Shown piece after piece: positions 28,416 through 36,268 of a stretch of DNA of 64,000 nt. The stretch's first letter is position 1. Every line of letters begins with the position of its first letter. Position numbers and translations under genes: made by a program. Source of the stretch: Nitrospirillum amazonense (lineage in GTDB: Bacteria; Pseudomonadota; Alphaproteobacteria; Azospirillales; Azospirillaceae); the NCBI RefSeq assembly GCF_007828045.1, contig NZ_VITN01000025.1, positions 1-64,000 of the forward strand. Direction: 5' to 3'. Under the pieces are notes generated by a model. It was given only the letters and a program-made list of their open reading frames with translations, was not told where the DNA came from and did no database searches.

Positions 28416-29516
28416 ATGCCAACCTTGTTCGAGCCCATTCGTCTCGGTGCCCTTTGTGCACCCAATCGCATCTTTATGGCGCCGATGACCCGGGCGCGCG
28501 GGACGCGCGAGCACATTCCGACGCCTATCATGGCCACTTATTACGCCCAACGGGCCTCGGCCGGGCTGATCATCAGCGAAGCGATCGGAATCTCCCGCGA
28601 GGGCCTTGGTTGGCCCTATGCCACAGGTCTGTGGCTGCCCGAGCAGATCGCCGGCTGGCGGCGCGTGACCGACGCGGTCCATGGAGCAGGTGGCCGGATC
28701 ATCGCCCAGCTTTGGCACATGGGCCGTGTCGTCCATCCGAACTTTCTTGCCGGGGCGGAGCCGGTTTCCGCCTCGGTGACCACCGCACCTGGACATGCTC
28801 ATACCTACGGTGGTCGGCAGCCCTATACGGCGGCGCGCGCCCTTCGCCTTGACGAAATCCCGAGCCTCCTCGCCGATTTCGGGCGGGCGGCGCGCAATGC
28901 GATGGAAGCGGGATTCGATGGCGTACAACTCCACGCGTCCAACGGCTATCTGATCGACCAATTCCTGCGTGACAGCAGCAATTTCCGTGACGATGCCTAT
29001 GGCGGCCCGATCTCCCACCGCATCCGCCTGCTGCGCGAAGTGACCCAGGCAGTCGCCGATGCCATCGGCGCGGACCGCACGGGGGTTCGCCTATCGCCCA
29101 ACGGCGAAACCCAAGGGGTGCGCGACAGCGACCCCCTGCCGCTGTTCATCGCCGCGGCTGAAGCGCTTTCGGCGATCGGCATAGCTCATCTCGAACTCAG
29201 GGAACCCCCGCTCGATGGGACGTTCGGCGTCGGCTACCTGGACCCGCTCGCGGCGCAACTCCGGCCCGCCTTCAAAGGACCGCTGATTCTGAACTCGGAC
29301 TTCGATGCCCAGCGAGCGCAGGCCGCTTTAAATGCGGACATCGGTGACGTCGTAGCTTTCGGGCGCCCGTTCATCTCGAACCCTGATTTCCCCCGCCGGC
29401 TAGCCGAAGGTCTGCCGCTGACGCCAGGTGATCGGGAGACGTGGTTCACGCAAAGCCCGGACGGGTACATCGACTACCCGCTTGCCGAACCACCACTGCA
29501 CATGCACCGCACCTGA
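28416..29516 (+). CDS. Old Yellow Enzyme-type ene-reductase
   Basis: 366 residues. FMN-dependent NAD(P)H oxidoreductase that reduces activated C=C bonds, nitroesters or quinones. Classical OYE features: APNRIFMAPMTRARG, QLWHMGRVVHP (His of the substrate pocket), HASNGYLIDQFLRDSSNFRDD (the His/Asn pair and YxxxxF), then YGGPISHRIRLLREV and GRPFISNPDFPRRLAEG. It is most like the NemA/XenB and alkene-reductase group. Likely under the divergent LysR regulator. Confidence 0.9.
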   Translation: MPTLFEPIRLGALCAPNRIFMAPMTRARGTREHIPTPIMATYYAQRASAGLIISEAIGISREGLGWPYATGLWLPEQIAGWRRVTDAVHGAGGRIIAQLWHMGRVVHPNFLAGAEPVSASVTTAPGHAHTYGGRQPYTAARALRLDEIPSLLADFGRAARNAMEAGFDGVQLHASNGYLIDQFLRDSSNFRDDAYGGPISHRIRLLREVTQAVADAIGADRTGVRLSPNGETQGVRDSDPLPLFIAAAEALSAIGIAHLELREPPLDGTFGVGYLDPLAAQLRPAFKGPLILNSDFDAQRAQAALNADIGDVVAFGRPFISNPDFPRRLAEGLPLTPGDRETWFTQSPDGYIDYPLAEPPLHMHRT

Positions 29517-29671
29517 AGCTCGATAACTCGGGGAAATAGAAGAATGACTGACAACCCAGCCAGCGAGGTGGCTTTCGTGGAAGGCGGTGCGTATGTCTCG
29601 GTGCAATCCAATTGCCAAACCGGCTGACCACGTGCCGGTCTGCGTGGCCTGATGATGTCAGGCCGCGAGGA

Positions 29672-29835
29672 ATGCGCTTGGCTATTGTGGCCACCCAGCA
29701 TTCGCAGCCTTCGGCAAGCCGCTGGAGCACTTAACGTTCGGCGGTCGACGCTCAGTCGCTGCCTGCGCAATCTTGAGAACCCCAACCGGCAGCGGACTCG
29801 TCATACTTCCCGACGCCGTCCGGCCGCCCCTTCGC
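29672..29835 (+). pseudogene. Frameshifted remnant of a LysR-type HTH domain
   Basis: Three frames must be joined to read one LysR N-terminus: MRLAIVATQH from 29672, then SLRQAAGALNVRRSTLSRCLRNLEN (about 29706-29780), then PTGSGLVILPDAVRPP. Together they match the winged-HTH start of a LysR-type protein up to the end of the recognition region. Nothing of the effector domain is left. The assignment is by eye. It lies between the OYE and AraC genes. Confidence 0.55.
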
Positions 29836-30042
29836 CATATACTTCTCCAGACCTGCGCGGCGCCGAGATCCGGCATCGATCATGCCCCCCGTGCTCCAAC
29901 GCATGGATTGCCTTTCCTTCATACGGATACGCGAACCTTGCCGCCGCCACCAGCGGCCCGGCGGTCAGGGTCGAGGATGGGCTGCTGCAGATGTCCGGCC
30001 AAATCGAAACGCGGCCTTCACCCAGGGGTCGCCGTCGTTCCG

Positions 30043-30597
30043 TCACGCGGCTGCGAGTGCGTCGTGGGAAATAGTGTCCATGGCGTAGCGACGGCGCCAA
30101 GCGCCCGGGCTGATCCCGGTTGCACTGCGGAAGTAGCGGCAGAAATGCGACTGGTCGGCCAGCCCGCAGGCAAAGGCGATCTCGCTCAGGCTGTGTGATG
30201 TTGTCAGCATCAGTACCCGCGCGCGCTCGATCCGCGCTGCGATGACGTAGGCGTGGGGTGTCCTGCCGAAGCTAGCCTTGAAGGCACGGCAGAAATGGCT
30301 GGTGCTGAGCGAGCAAAGGCCTGCCAAGTCGCCGGTGGAGATCGCCCGGTCGAGATGCTCGTCGATATATTTTTTCACTTTCAGCCCCTGCCACGGTGCC
30401 AGCCCGCCGCGCCGGGACAGGAGGCGCTCGCCAGGCGCCTTCATCGCGAGAAGCGCCGAGAGGCGGGCGGTGGCCTGTATCGCGGCGTCCAGATCGCGGT
30501 CCAGCGCGATCTTGATGTAATCGAGCAGCCTGCCTGCCTCCGCCGCGATGAGCTGGTCGGATCGGATCGATCTGGCGGTGGCCTGTGCAGTGAGCAT
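30043..30597 (-). CDS. AraC-family transcriptional regulator
   Basis: 184 residues. The C-terminal half has two HTH motifs of the AraC/XylS family: DRAISTGDLAGLCSLSTSHFCRAFKASFGRTPHAYV and LSEIAFACGLADQSHFCRYFRSATGISPGAWRRR. The N-terminal 85 residues are Ala/Leu-rich with no recognised ligand domain, so it is a short AraC protein. Downstream (27 bp) of the alpha/beta hydrolase gene on the same strand and presumably in one transcript. The start is uncertain because the N-terminus has no reference point. Confidence 0.85.
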   Translation of the reverse strand: MLTAQATARSIRSDQLIAAEAGRLLDYIKIALDRDLDAAIQATARLSALLAMKAPGERLLSRRGGLAPWQGLKVKKYIDEHLDRAISTGDLAGLCSLSTSHFCRAFKASFGRTPHAYVIAARIERARVLMLTTSHSLSEIAFACGLADQSHFCRYFRSATGISPGAWRRRYAMDTISHDALAAA

Positions 30598-30623
30598 GGT
30601 TCTTATCCCTCATCTCATTGCGT

Positions 30624-31451
30624 TCAGCTCCGCGCGAAAGTGAGAAGATCGGCATTTAATTTGTCCTGGTGCGTCGAAGCCAACCCGTGCGGTGCTCCCG
30701 AATAGACCTTGAGCACAGCATTCGGCACTATTTTGGCGGTCAGCACGCCCGCGTGGCCGATCGGCACGATTTGATCGTCGTCGCCATGAATCACCAACGT
30801 CGGCACGTCGATCTTCTTGAGATCCGCCGTGTAGTCCACTTCGGAAAACTCGTGGATGCAGGCATATTGGCCGACAATCGAACCCGTCATGCCTTGGTTC
30901 CAGAAAGTCTGCTTCAGGCCGTCGTTTATCTCAGCGCCCTCGCGGTTCATGCCGAAGAACGGCACCGCCAGATCGAGGTAGAATTGCGAGCGGTTGTCGA
31001 AGACGCCCTTTCGTAGGCCGTCGAACACGGAGATGTCGAGACCGCCCGGCCATTGATCGCTCGAAGCCATGATTGGGGGCACCGCACCGACTAGAACAAC
31101 CTTCGCCACTCGAAAGGTGCCGTGCCGTCCGATGTAGCGCGCTACTTCGCCGCCACCGGTCGAGTGACCAACCATCACGGCCTTGCTTACGTCGAGCGCA
31201 TTCATGACCGCAGCGAGATCGTCGGCATACGTGTCCATGTCGTTGCCGATGCCAGGTTGGTCCGAACGGCCGTGGCCACGGCGATCATGCGCGATCACGC
31301 GGAAACCGTTCTGAAGCAGGAACAGCATTTGTCCGTCCCAGGCATCCGAACAGAGCGGCCAGCCGTGTGAAAATACGAATGGCTTTGCGCCCTTGTCCCC
31401 CCAGTCCTTATAAAAGATTTTGGTGCCGTCCCCGGCGGTCACGAAACTCAT
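30624..31451 (-). CDS. Alpha/beta hydrolase (cofactor-free haloperoxidase/perhydrolase type)
   Basis: 275 residues. The start [18 protein letters not shown], then [28 protein letters not shown], the nucleophile elbow GHSTGGGE (Ser about 98), the acid in [11 protein letters not shown] and His in [10 protein letters not shown] make the full triad. This pattern is typical of cofactor-independent chloroperoxidases, which act as esterases/perhydrolases. RBS GGAAGG lies 9 bp upstream. Pairs with the AraC gene. Confidence 0.9.
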   Translation of the reverse strand: MSFVTAGDGTKIFYKDWGDKGAKPFVFSHGWPLCSDAWDGQMLFLLQNGFRVIAHDRRGHGRSDQPGIGNDMDTYADDLAAVMNALDVSKAVMVGHSTGGGEVARYIGRHGTFRVAKVVLVGAVPPIMASSDQWPGGLDISVFDGLRKGVFDNRSQFYLDLAVPFFGMNREGAEINDGLKQTFWNQGMTGSIVGQYACIHEFSEVDYTADLKKIDVPTLVIHGDDDQIVPIGHAGVLTAKIVPNAVLKVYSGAPHGLASTHQDKLNADLLTFARS

Positions 31452-32357
31452 CGTGGGTCCTTCCTATATTGCAGAAATGCTGAAATAGCGGCACCCTCCG
31501 GTCCCACATGCGTGATCGATTGATATTTTGATGAGCGCTTTGCTAGCCGCCTTGGGCTGACTTACCGCCTAGATTCACTCATCGAATGCTTTGCGAAGGT
31601 GGTCGCCTTCTTCGAGCGTCGACCCCGTGCCGAAGCTGCCAGTGGTCAGGAGGAGATGGTCAAAATGCGGGATATCGGCAGTCGATTGCGCGATGAGATG
31701 CCCACAAACATCCATCGCTCGCCGAGCAATCGAGATCATTTGAGTATACGGCTATTCCGCGCGAATAACGTCGAGTCTGACGTCTTTAACCTTTGCTCTC
31801 GGCGACTTTGCCCAGATTCCCCCCCAACAGGCCGATGCCCAATATGCCAGTGAAGTGAGGGCGGCGTTTCTTCTTGAAGCCGGAAGCGAAGCAAGCGCGG
31901 CGATGAGCATCCACTCTCCAAGTCACGCGGTTGTCGAAATCCAGACGAGGTTATAATCTCAACACATGACCGATAAGGGGCGCAGGGCTCTCATCACAAA
32001 TTCCATCAAGGCACAAATTATCGACTGGTGCTTTCTCGATTCGATACGTTTCAACCTACGGATTAAGGTGTCACCCGACCTCTGAACTCGACGGCGACCA
32101 ACGAGGTCACGTCCCGCCGAGTTCTCTAATCTGGACTGTCAATGCCCATGTGGGTTGATTGGCCTTATGGGGAGACATCGCCGCCGGGCTCACGGTTCTC
32201 TTCGTGGCCGCTGAGCGCCACACCATGGCCTTGGATGGCTGGAGCGGGTCAATGTGGTGTCCGCCATTCCTTTGCCGGCGGTAGGCGCGGGAACGACCTT
32301 GCTCTGGCCTTCGTCCCGGCGGGGACGAACCCTTGTGGCTGACCTGTTCCGGGGCGG
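31452..32357. other. 906-bp decayed intergenic segment
   Basis: No intact gene. The left end holds the hydrolase promoter side; the rest has lower GC than the flanks and no frame with clear family resemblance. The right end is probably non-coding sequence of the decayed IS110-family element. Short frames at 31599-31853 and 32142-32342 look random. Confidence 0.5.
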
Positions 32358-32601
32358 TCAGGCGACCGCGTCTGGTTCTGGCATCCACCGGAACTCCGAT
32401 CCATCGCACCACATGCTGTGCAGAATGACGGCCAGTTTGCGGGCGACGGCGACTTTGGCCTTTTTGAAGCCCGAACGCTTGGCGATGCGCAGCCCCCAGG
32501 TCTGAAGCGCGGAGGGCTTCTTGATCCGGGTGAGGAGCACGTTGGGTCGCTTCATAGAGATGGGGCCAGACCTCCTGGTCCCCGCATTTCGAGAGTTCTC
32601 T
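32358..32601 (-). pseudogene. C-terminal remnant of an IS110-family transposase
   Basis: On the minus strand, [19 protein letters not shown] (from about 32604) is in one frame and [20 protein letters not shown] plus [20 protein letters not shown] and [10 protein letters not shown] (to 32358) in another. Joined by a frameshift, they match the conserved C-terminal domain of IS110-type DEDD transposases. The catalytic N-terminal part and most of the element are absent. The homology starts at the stop codon of the aminopeptidase P gene, so the element was cut there. Confidence 0.8.
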
Positions 32602-34646
32602 CAGATGGGCGCCGTCGCGGTGGCCAGCCAGGCGGCGGCGTCCGCCTCCAGCTGCGGCCCCACCTTTTCCGCCACGCGGGCGTGATAGGCGTTCAGCCAA
32701 GCCTTCTCCGTCTCCGTCAGCAGCGACGGCTCGATCAGATTGCGGTCGATGGGCGCCAGGGTCAGGGTCTCGAACGCCATCATGGGATGGTCGCCGCCGG
32801 GAATGTCCGCCGCCGGCCGCACCAGCACCAGGTTCTCGATACGGATGCCGTACTGGCCCGTGCGGTAATAGCCGGGCTCGTTCGACAGGATCATGCCCGG
32901 CACCATGGCCACGGTGTTGGGCGCCTTGGCGATGCGGGCCGATTCCTCATGCACCGACAGGAAGCTGCCCACGCCATGGCCGGTGCCGTGGTCATAGTCC
33001 AGGCCCTGGGCCCACAGGAACTGCCGGGCCAGGATGTCGATCTGCGAGCCGGTGGTGCCCTTGGGGAAGCGCAGGGTGGCTAACGCGATGTGCCCCTTCA
33101 GCACTAGGGTGAAGTGGCGCTTGGCCTCGGCCGGCGGGGTGCCGACGGCCACCGTGCGGGTGATGTCGGTGGTGCCGTCCAGGTACTGCCCACCGCTGTC
33201 GATCAGGTAGACGCTGTCCTTCTCCAGCACCCGGTTGGTCTCCGGCGCCGCGCGGTAGTGGACGATGGCGCCATTGGGCCCGGCGCCGGAAATGCTGTCG
33301 AAGCTGGTGCCCCGGAACAGCGGCTGTTCCTTGCGGAACTCGAACAGCCGGTCCGACGCCTCGATCTCCGTCAGGGTGCCGGCCGCCGCCGCACCGCTCA
33401 GCCAGTGCAGGAAACGGGTGACGGCGACGCCGTCGCGGGCATGGGCGGCGCGGGTGCCGGCGATCTCCACGGTGTTTTTGGCGGCCTTGCGGAAGACGGT
33501 GGGGTCGCGTTCCTTCACCACACGGGCGCCGGCCTCGGTCAGGCGGTCGAACACCCAGGACGCGGTCCAGACGGGATCGACCCGCACCTTGCCGCCGGTG
33601 GCGCCAATGGCCTCCAGCGCGCCGCGCAGCTCTTCCGGCTTGCGGACGGAGACCTGATTGCCCAGGTGGACCTCCAGCCCCGGCACCAGCTTGCGGCTGT
33701 CGATGAACAGGTCGACGTCGCCGTCATTGGTCAGCAGGGCGTAGGACAGCGGCAGGGGCGTGTTGGGCACGTCGCCGCCACGGATATTCAACAGCCAGGC
33801 GATGCCGTCCGGCTGGGTCAGCACGGCCGCCAGTTCCCCATTGCGCTTCAGCTCGGCCGCGATCTCCGCCCGCTTGTCGGCGGAGGACTGGCCGGCCTGG
33901 GCCAGGGCCTGGGCTACCACCGGCCCCAGCGGGGCGGAGGGGCGGTCATGCCAGATGGCGTCCAGCGGGTTGGTCTCCACCGCCACCAGATCCGCGCCGG
34001 CGCGGCCCAAGGCCGTCTTCATGCGGTCGATCCAGCCCACGGTGTGCAGCCACGGGTCATAGCCGACACGGCCGCCCTTCCTCACGATGCCGGCGATCCA
34101 GTCGCCGTGGAAGGCCTCGGTCAGGTGATGGCGCTCATAGAGGTTGGCCGACACCTGGGCCTCGGCCTGCAGGGTGTAGCGGCCATCGACGAAGACGGCG
34201 GCGCGATCGCGCAGCACCACGGCGATACCGGCCGAGCCGGTAAAGCCCGTGATCCAGGCCAGACGCTCCGACCGGGCGGGCACGTACTCACCCTGGAATT
34301 CATCGGCGCGGGGAATGACGAACCCGTCCAAATCCATGCGCGCCAGTTCCGCGCGCAGCGCCGCCACGCGGGCGGCGATGTCGCCCACCTGCGGCGGGGG
34401 CGGCGCCTCGATCAAGGACTTCAAGGCGGCCAGCTGGGCCGCCAGTTCCTCCGGCAGGTCGCGGCCGAACAGGGACAGGAAATGGCCCGGGTCCACATCC
34501 TCCGGCGCCGCCCGCACCCCGCGCAACAGGTCCCGCACCCCGGCCACATCACGGTCGATGCCAGCGGCCTTCAGCAAGCGGGCCAGCTCGGCATCGCCCC
34601 GGTAGGGTTCAACGGCGGGGTGCGGGGTATGATGGGTGCTATCCAC
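32601..34646 (-). CDS. Aminopeptidase P family (M24B) metallopeptidase
   Basis: 681 residues: two creatinase-type N-terminal domains (about 80-390) and a pita-bread catalytic domain (about 395-620), as in eukaryotic-type cytosolic XPNPEP1-like enzymes. It removes the N-terminal residue before proline. Dinuclear metal ligands are visible: LIDSGGQY (D), GTTDITRT (D), GTGHGVGSF (H), LSNEPGYY (E) and GIRIENLV (E). A promoter lies about 160 bp upstream. The stop codon borders an IS110 remnant, but the C-terminus WLATATAPI looks natural. Confidence 0.92.
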   Translation of the reverse strand: MDSTHHTPHPAVEPYRGDAELARLLKAAGIDRDVAGVRDLLRGVRAAPEDVDPGHFLSLFGRDLPEELAAQLAALKSLIEAPPPPQVGDIAARVAALRAELARMDLDGFVIPRADEFQGEYVPARSERLAWITGFTGSAGIAVVLRDRAAVFVDGRYTLQAEAQVSANLYERHHLTEAFHGDWIAGIVRKGGRVGYDPWLHTVGWIDRMKTALGRAGADLVAVETNPLDAIWHDRPSAPLGPVVAQALAQAGQSSADKRAEIAAELKRNGELAAVLTQPDGIAWLLNIRGGDVPNTPLPLSYALLTNDGDVDLFIDSRKLVPGLEVHLGNQVSVRKPEELRGALEAIGATGGKVRVDPVWTASWVFDRLTEAGARVVKERDPTVFRKAAKNTVEIAGTRAAHARDGVAVTRFLHWLSGAAAAGTLTEIEASDRLFEFRKEQPLFRGTSFDSISGAGPNGAIVHYRAAPETNRVLEKDSVYLIDSGGQYLDGTTDITRTVAVGTPPAEAKRHFTLVLKGHIALATLRFPKGTTGSQIDILARQFLWAQGLDYDHGTGHGVGSFLSVHEESARIAKAPNTVAMVPGMILSNEPGYYRTGQYGIRIENLVLVRPAADIPGGDHPMMAFETLTLAPIDRNLIEPSLLTETEKAWLNAYHARVAEKVGPQLEADAAAWLATATAPI

Positions 34647-34803
34647 GGATAAGACGCCTCTCTCAAGGCCGCGAGGATCGGCGGCCGATTGATTTGGGGG
34701 ACGAAGCTAGGACGCGGCACGCATGCGCGCAAGGACATGCGCCCGATGGCATCCCGGATGTCGCGGGCCGTACCCGTGACCACCCTAAAGCCCCCTTGCC
34801 GCC

Positions 34804-34832
34804 AGTGTAGGCGAGGCTTTTGACGTCATCAA
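34804..34832 (-). promoter_or_regulatory. Promoter of the aminopeptidase P gene
   Basis: Minus strand: TTGATG (34827-34832), 17 bp, TACACT (34804-34809). Predicted start about 34797, about 150 nt before the ATG. Confidence 0.55.
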
Positions 34833-35078
34833 ATTTTTTGGTGGGAAAGCCCTCATGCGAGGGGGAGGGAAGCGTCGCGGCGGGGACCAACGCGGGGAGA
34901 AGACCCCCGCCGCGACTTACCGGCGCCGGTCGCCCGATGCCGTATCCGTCGGGCCGTCCGTCCGGGTGGACGGCGGTGCCCGAGGCCTTTGTGATACGCC
35001 CACGCCGCCGCCCCTGTCTGCCGCGTTTACACATGCGTTACATGAATTTACAGGCCTGAAAACGCCCCCGGAAACGAC
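34833..35078. other. Remainder of the intergenic region between prmA and the aminopeptidase P gene
   Basis: The whole gap is 34647-35153 (507 bp). Apart from the promoter at 34804-34832 and the prmA terminator at 35079-35108, nothing is recognised; short frames here lack family resemblance. Confidence 0.4.
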
Positions 35079-35108
35079 GAACGCCGGCCCTGGAGGGGAC
35101 CGGCGTTC
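35079..35108 (-). terminator. Terminator downstream of prmA
   Basis: GAACGCCGG (35079-35087) pairs with CCGGCGTTC (35100-35108). It lies about 45 bp beyond the prmA stop on the minus strand. Confidence 0.6.
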
Positions 35109-35153
35109 AACACCCTGAAATTTTTGGATCCTGAGACTTTTGGACTCGGGGGC

Positions 35154-36023
35154 TCAGCCCTTCATCACCAGCGTGTTCCACTCGCCGATCTGGTAGCGGC
35201 GCACCAGCTTGAGACCCTGGCGGCGGTGGGCGGCGATGACCAGCTTCTCCTGCCGGGCCAACAGGCCGGACAGCACGGCGACACCGCCCGGGCGCAGGTT
35301 GCGGCGCAGCTGCGGCGCCATGCGGGCCAGCGGCCGGGCCAGGATGTTGGCCACGATCAGGTCATAGGGGCCCTCCTGCCGCACGATGGGGGTGCGGTAG
35401 CCGTCGCCGCCGCGGCAGGTCACCAGCTTGTTCACCTTGTTCAGGCGGGCGTTCTCGGCGGCGATCATGATGGACAGGGCGTCGATGTCCACCGCCGCCA
35501 CCGGGGCGTGCCACAGCTTGGCGATGGCGAAGGCCAGGATGCCGGAGCCGCAGCCCATGTCCAGCGCCCGGGTGACGGGCATGGACTTGTTGAGGTCGCT
35601 CAGCGCGCGCAGGCAGCCCTGGGTGGTGGCGTGCTCACCGGAGCCGAAGGCCATGGCGGCCTCGATCAGCAAGCCGATGGCACCGGCGGGCACCGGCTTC
35701 TTGTGGTGGCTGCCGTGGACGAAGAAGCGGCCGGCGCGGATGGGCGGGAAGCTGAGATAGGTCTGGGTCACCCAGTCGATGGGGGCCAGCGGCTCCACCT
35801 CGATCTGCGGCTGCGGCACGCCCAGGGCCATGGCCAGCACGGTGACGCGGGCCACCAGGCGGGACTGGTCGGGCTCGCCATGGCTGGTGCCCTCGATCAG
35901 CCAGTTGCCGCCCTCTTCCAGCTCGAAAGTGGACACGGCGTCGACATGGCTCTCCAGCACCTGGGCGAAGTTCTGCACCACATCCTCATGCACCGTCAGT
36001 GCGACCCGCCACATGCCCGACAT
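35154..36023 (-). CDS. prmA: Ribosomal protein uL11 methyltransferase
   Basis: 289 residues. PrmA trimethylates uL11 at several amino groups using SAM. Diagnostic segments: MAFGSGEHATTQGCLRAL, motif I LDMGCGSGILAFAIAKL, AVDIDALSI and DLIVANILARPL (the NIL(A) motif of this family). The ATG at 36023 is taken; ATG 36014 is also possible and is better spaced from an AGGTGA site. The gene is solitary, preceded by repeat copy 1 and the oligopeptidase gene. Confidence 0.92.
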   Translation of the reverse strand: MSGMWRVALTVHEDVVQNFAQVLESHVDAVSTFELEEGGNWLIEGTSHGEPDQSRLVARVTVLAMALGVPQPQIEVEPLAPIDWVTQTYLSFPPIRAGRFFVHGSHHKKPVPAGAIGLLIEAAMAFGSGEHATTQGCLRALSDLNKSMPVTRALDMGCGSGILAFAIAKLWHAPVAAVDIDALSIMIAAENARLNKVNKLVTCRGGDGYRTPIVRQEGPYDLIVANILARPLARMAPQLRRNLRPGGVAVLSGLLARQEKLVIAAHRRQGLKLVRRYQIGEWNTLVMKG

Positions 36024-36145
36024 CACCTACACTCCCGCACAATCATGAAAGCCCATGGCAAAAGGTTCCGGCGGGCTGCCCCGCCGGAACCTGCGCATTC
36101 TCTATAAACGGTGCTGATTCGCCTGTGAAGAACTTCATACTGGCC

Positions 36146-36265
36146 CCCTCAGTCGCCGGGCGCCCCCATCCGGGGGCTTGGGGTTCCTCAGTTTCCAGTC
36201 CACCACGTTCCCGGGAAACTTCCGGCGGACGCAGTCGCGTCCCACAGCGGCATATGCTGCCGCTG
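36146..36265 (+). repeat. Structured mosaic repeat, copy 1
   Basis: Starts with CCCTCA box (36146-36151). Hairpin H1 GCCCCC-ATCC-GGGGGC (36162-36177), H2 AGTTTCC/GGAAACT (36190-36220), H3 GGACGC-AGTC-GCGTCC (36227-36242) and H4 CAGCGGCA/TGCCGCTG (36245-36265). It fills the gap between the prmA start and the oligopeptidase stop. See copies 2-4: stems vary in sequence but keep pairing. Confidence 0.75.
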
Positions 36266-36268
36266 TTA

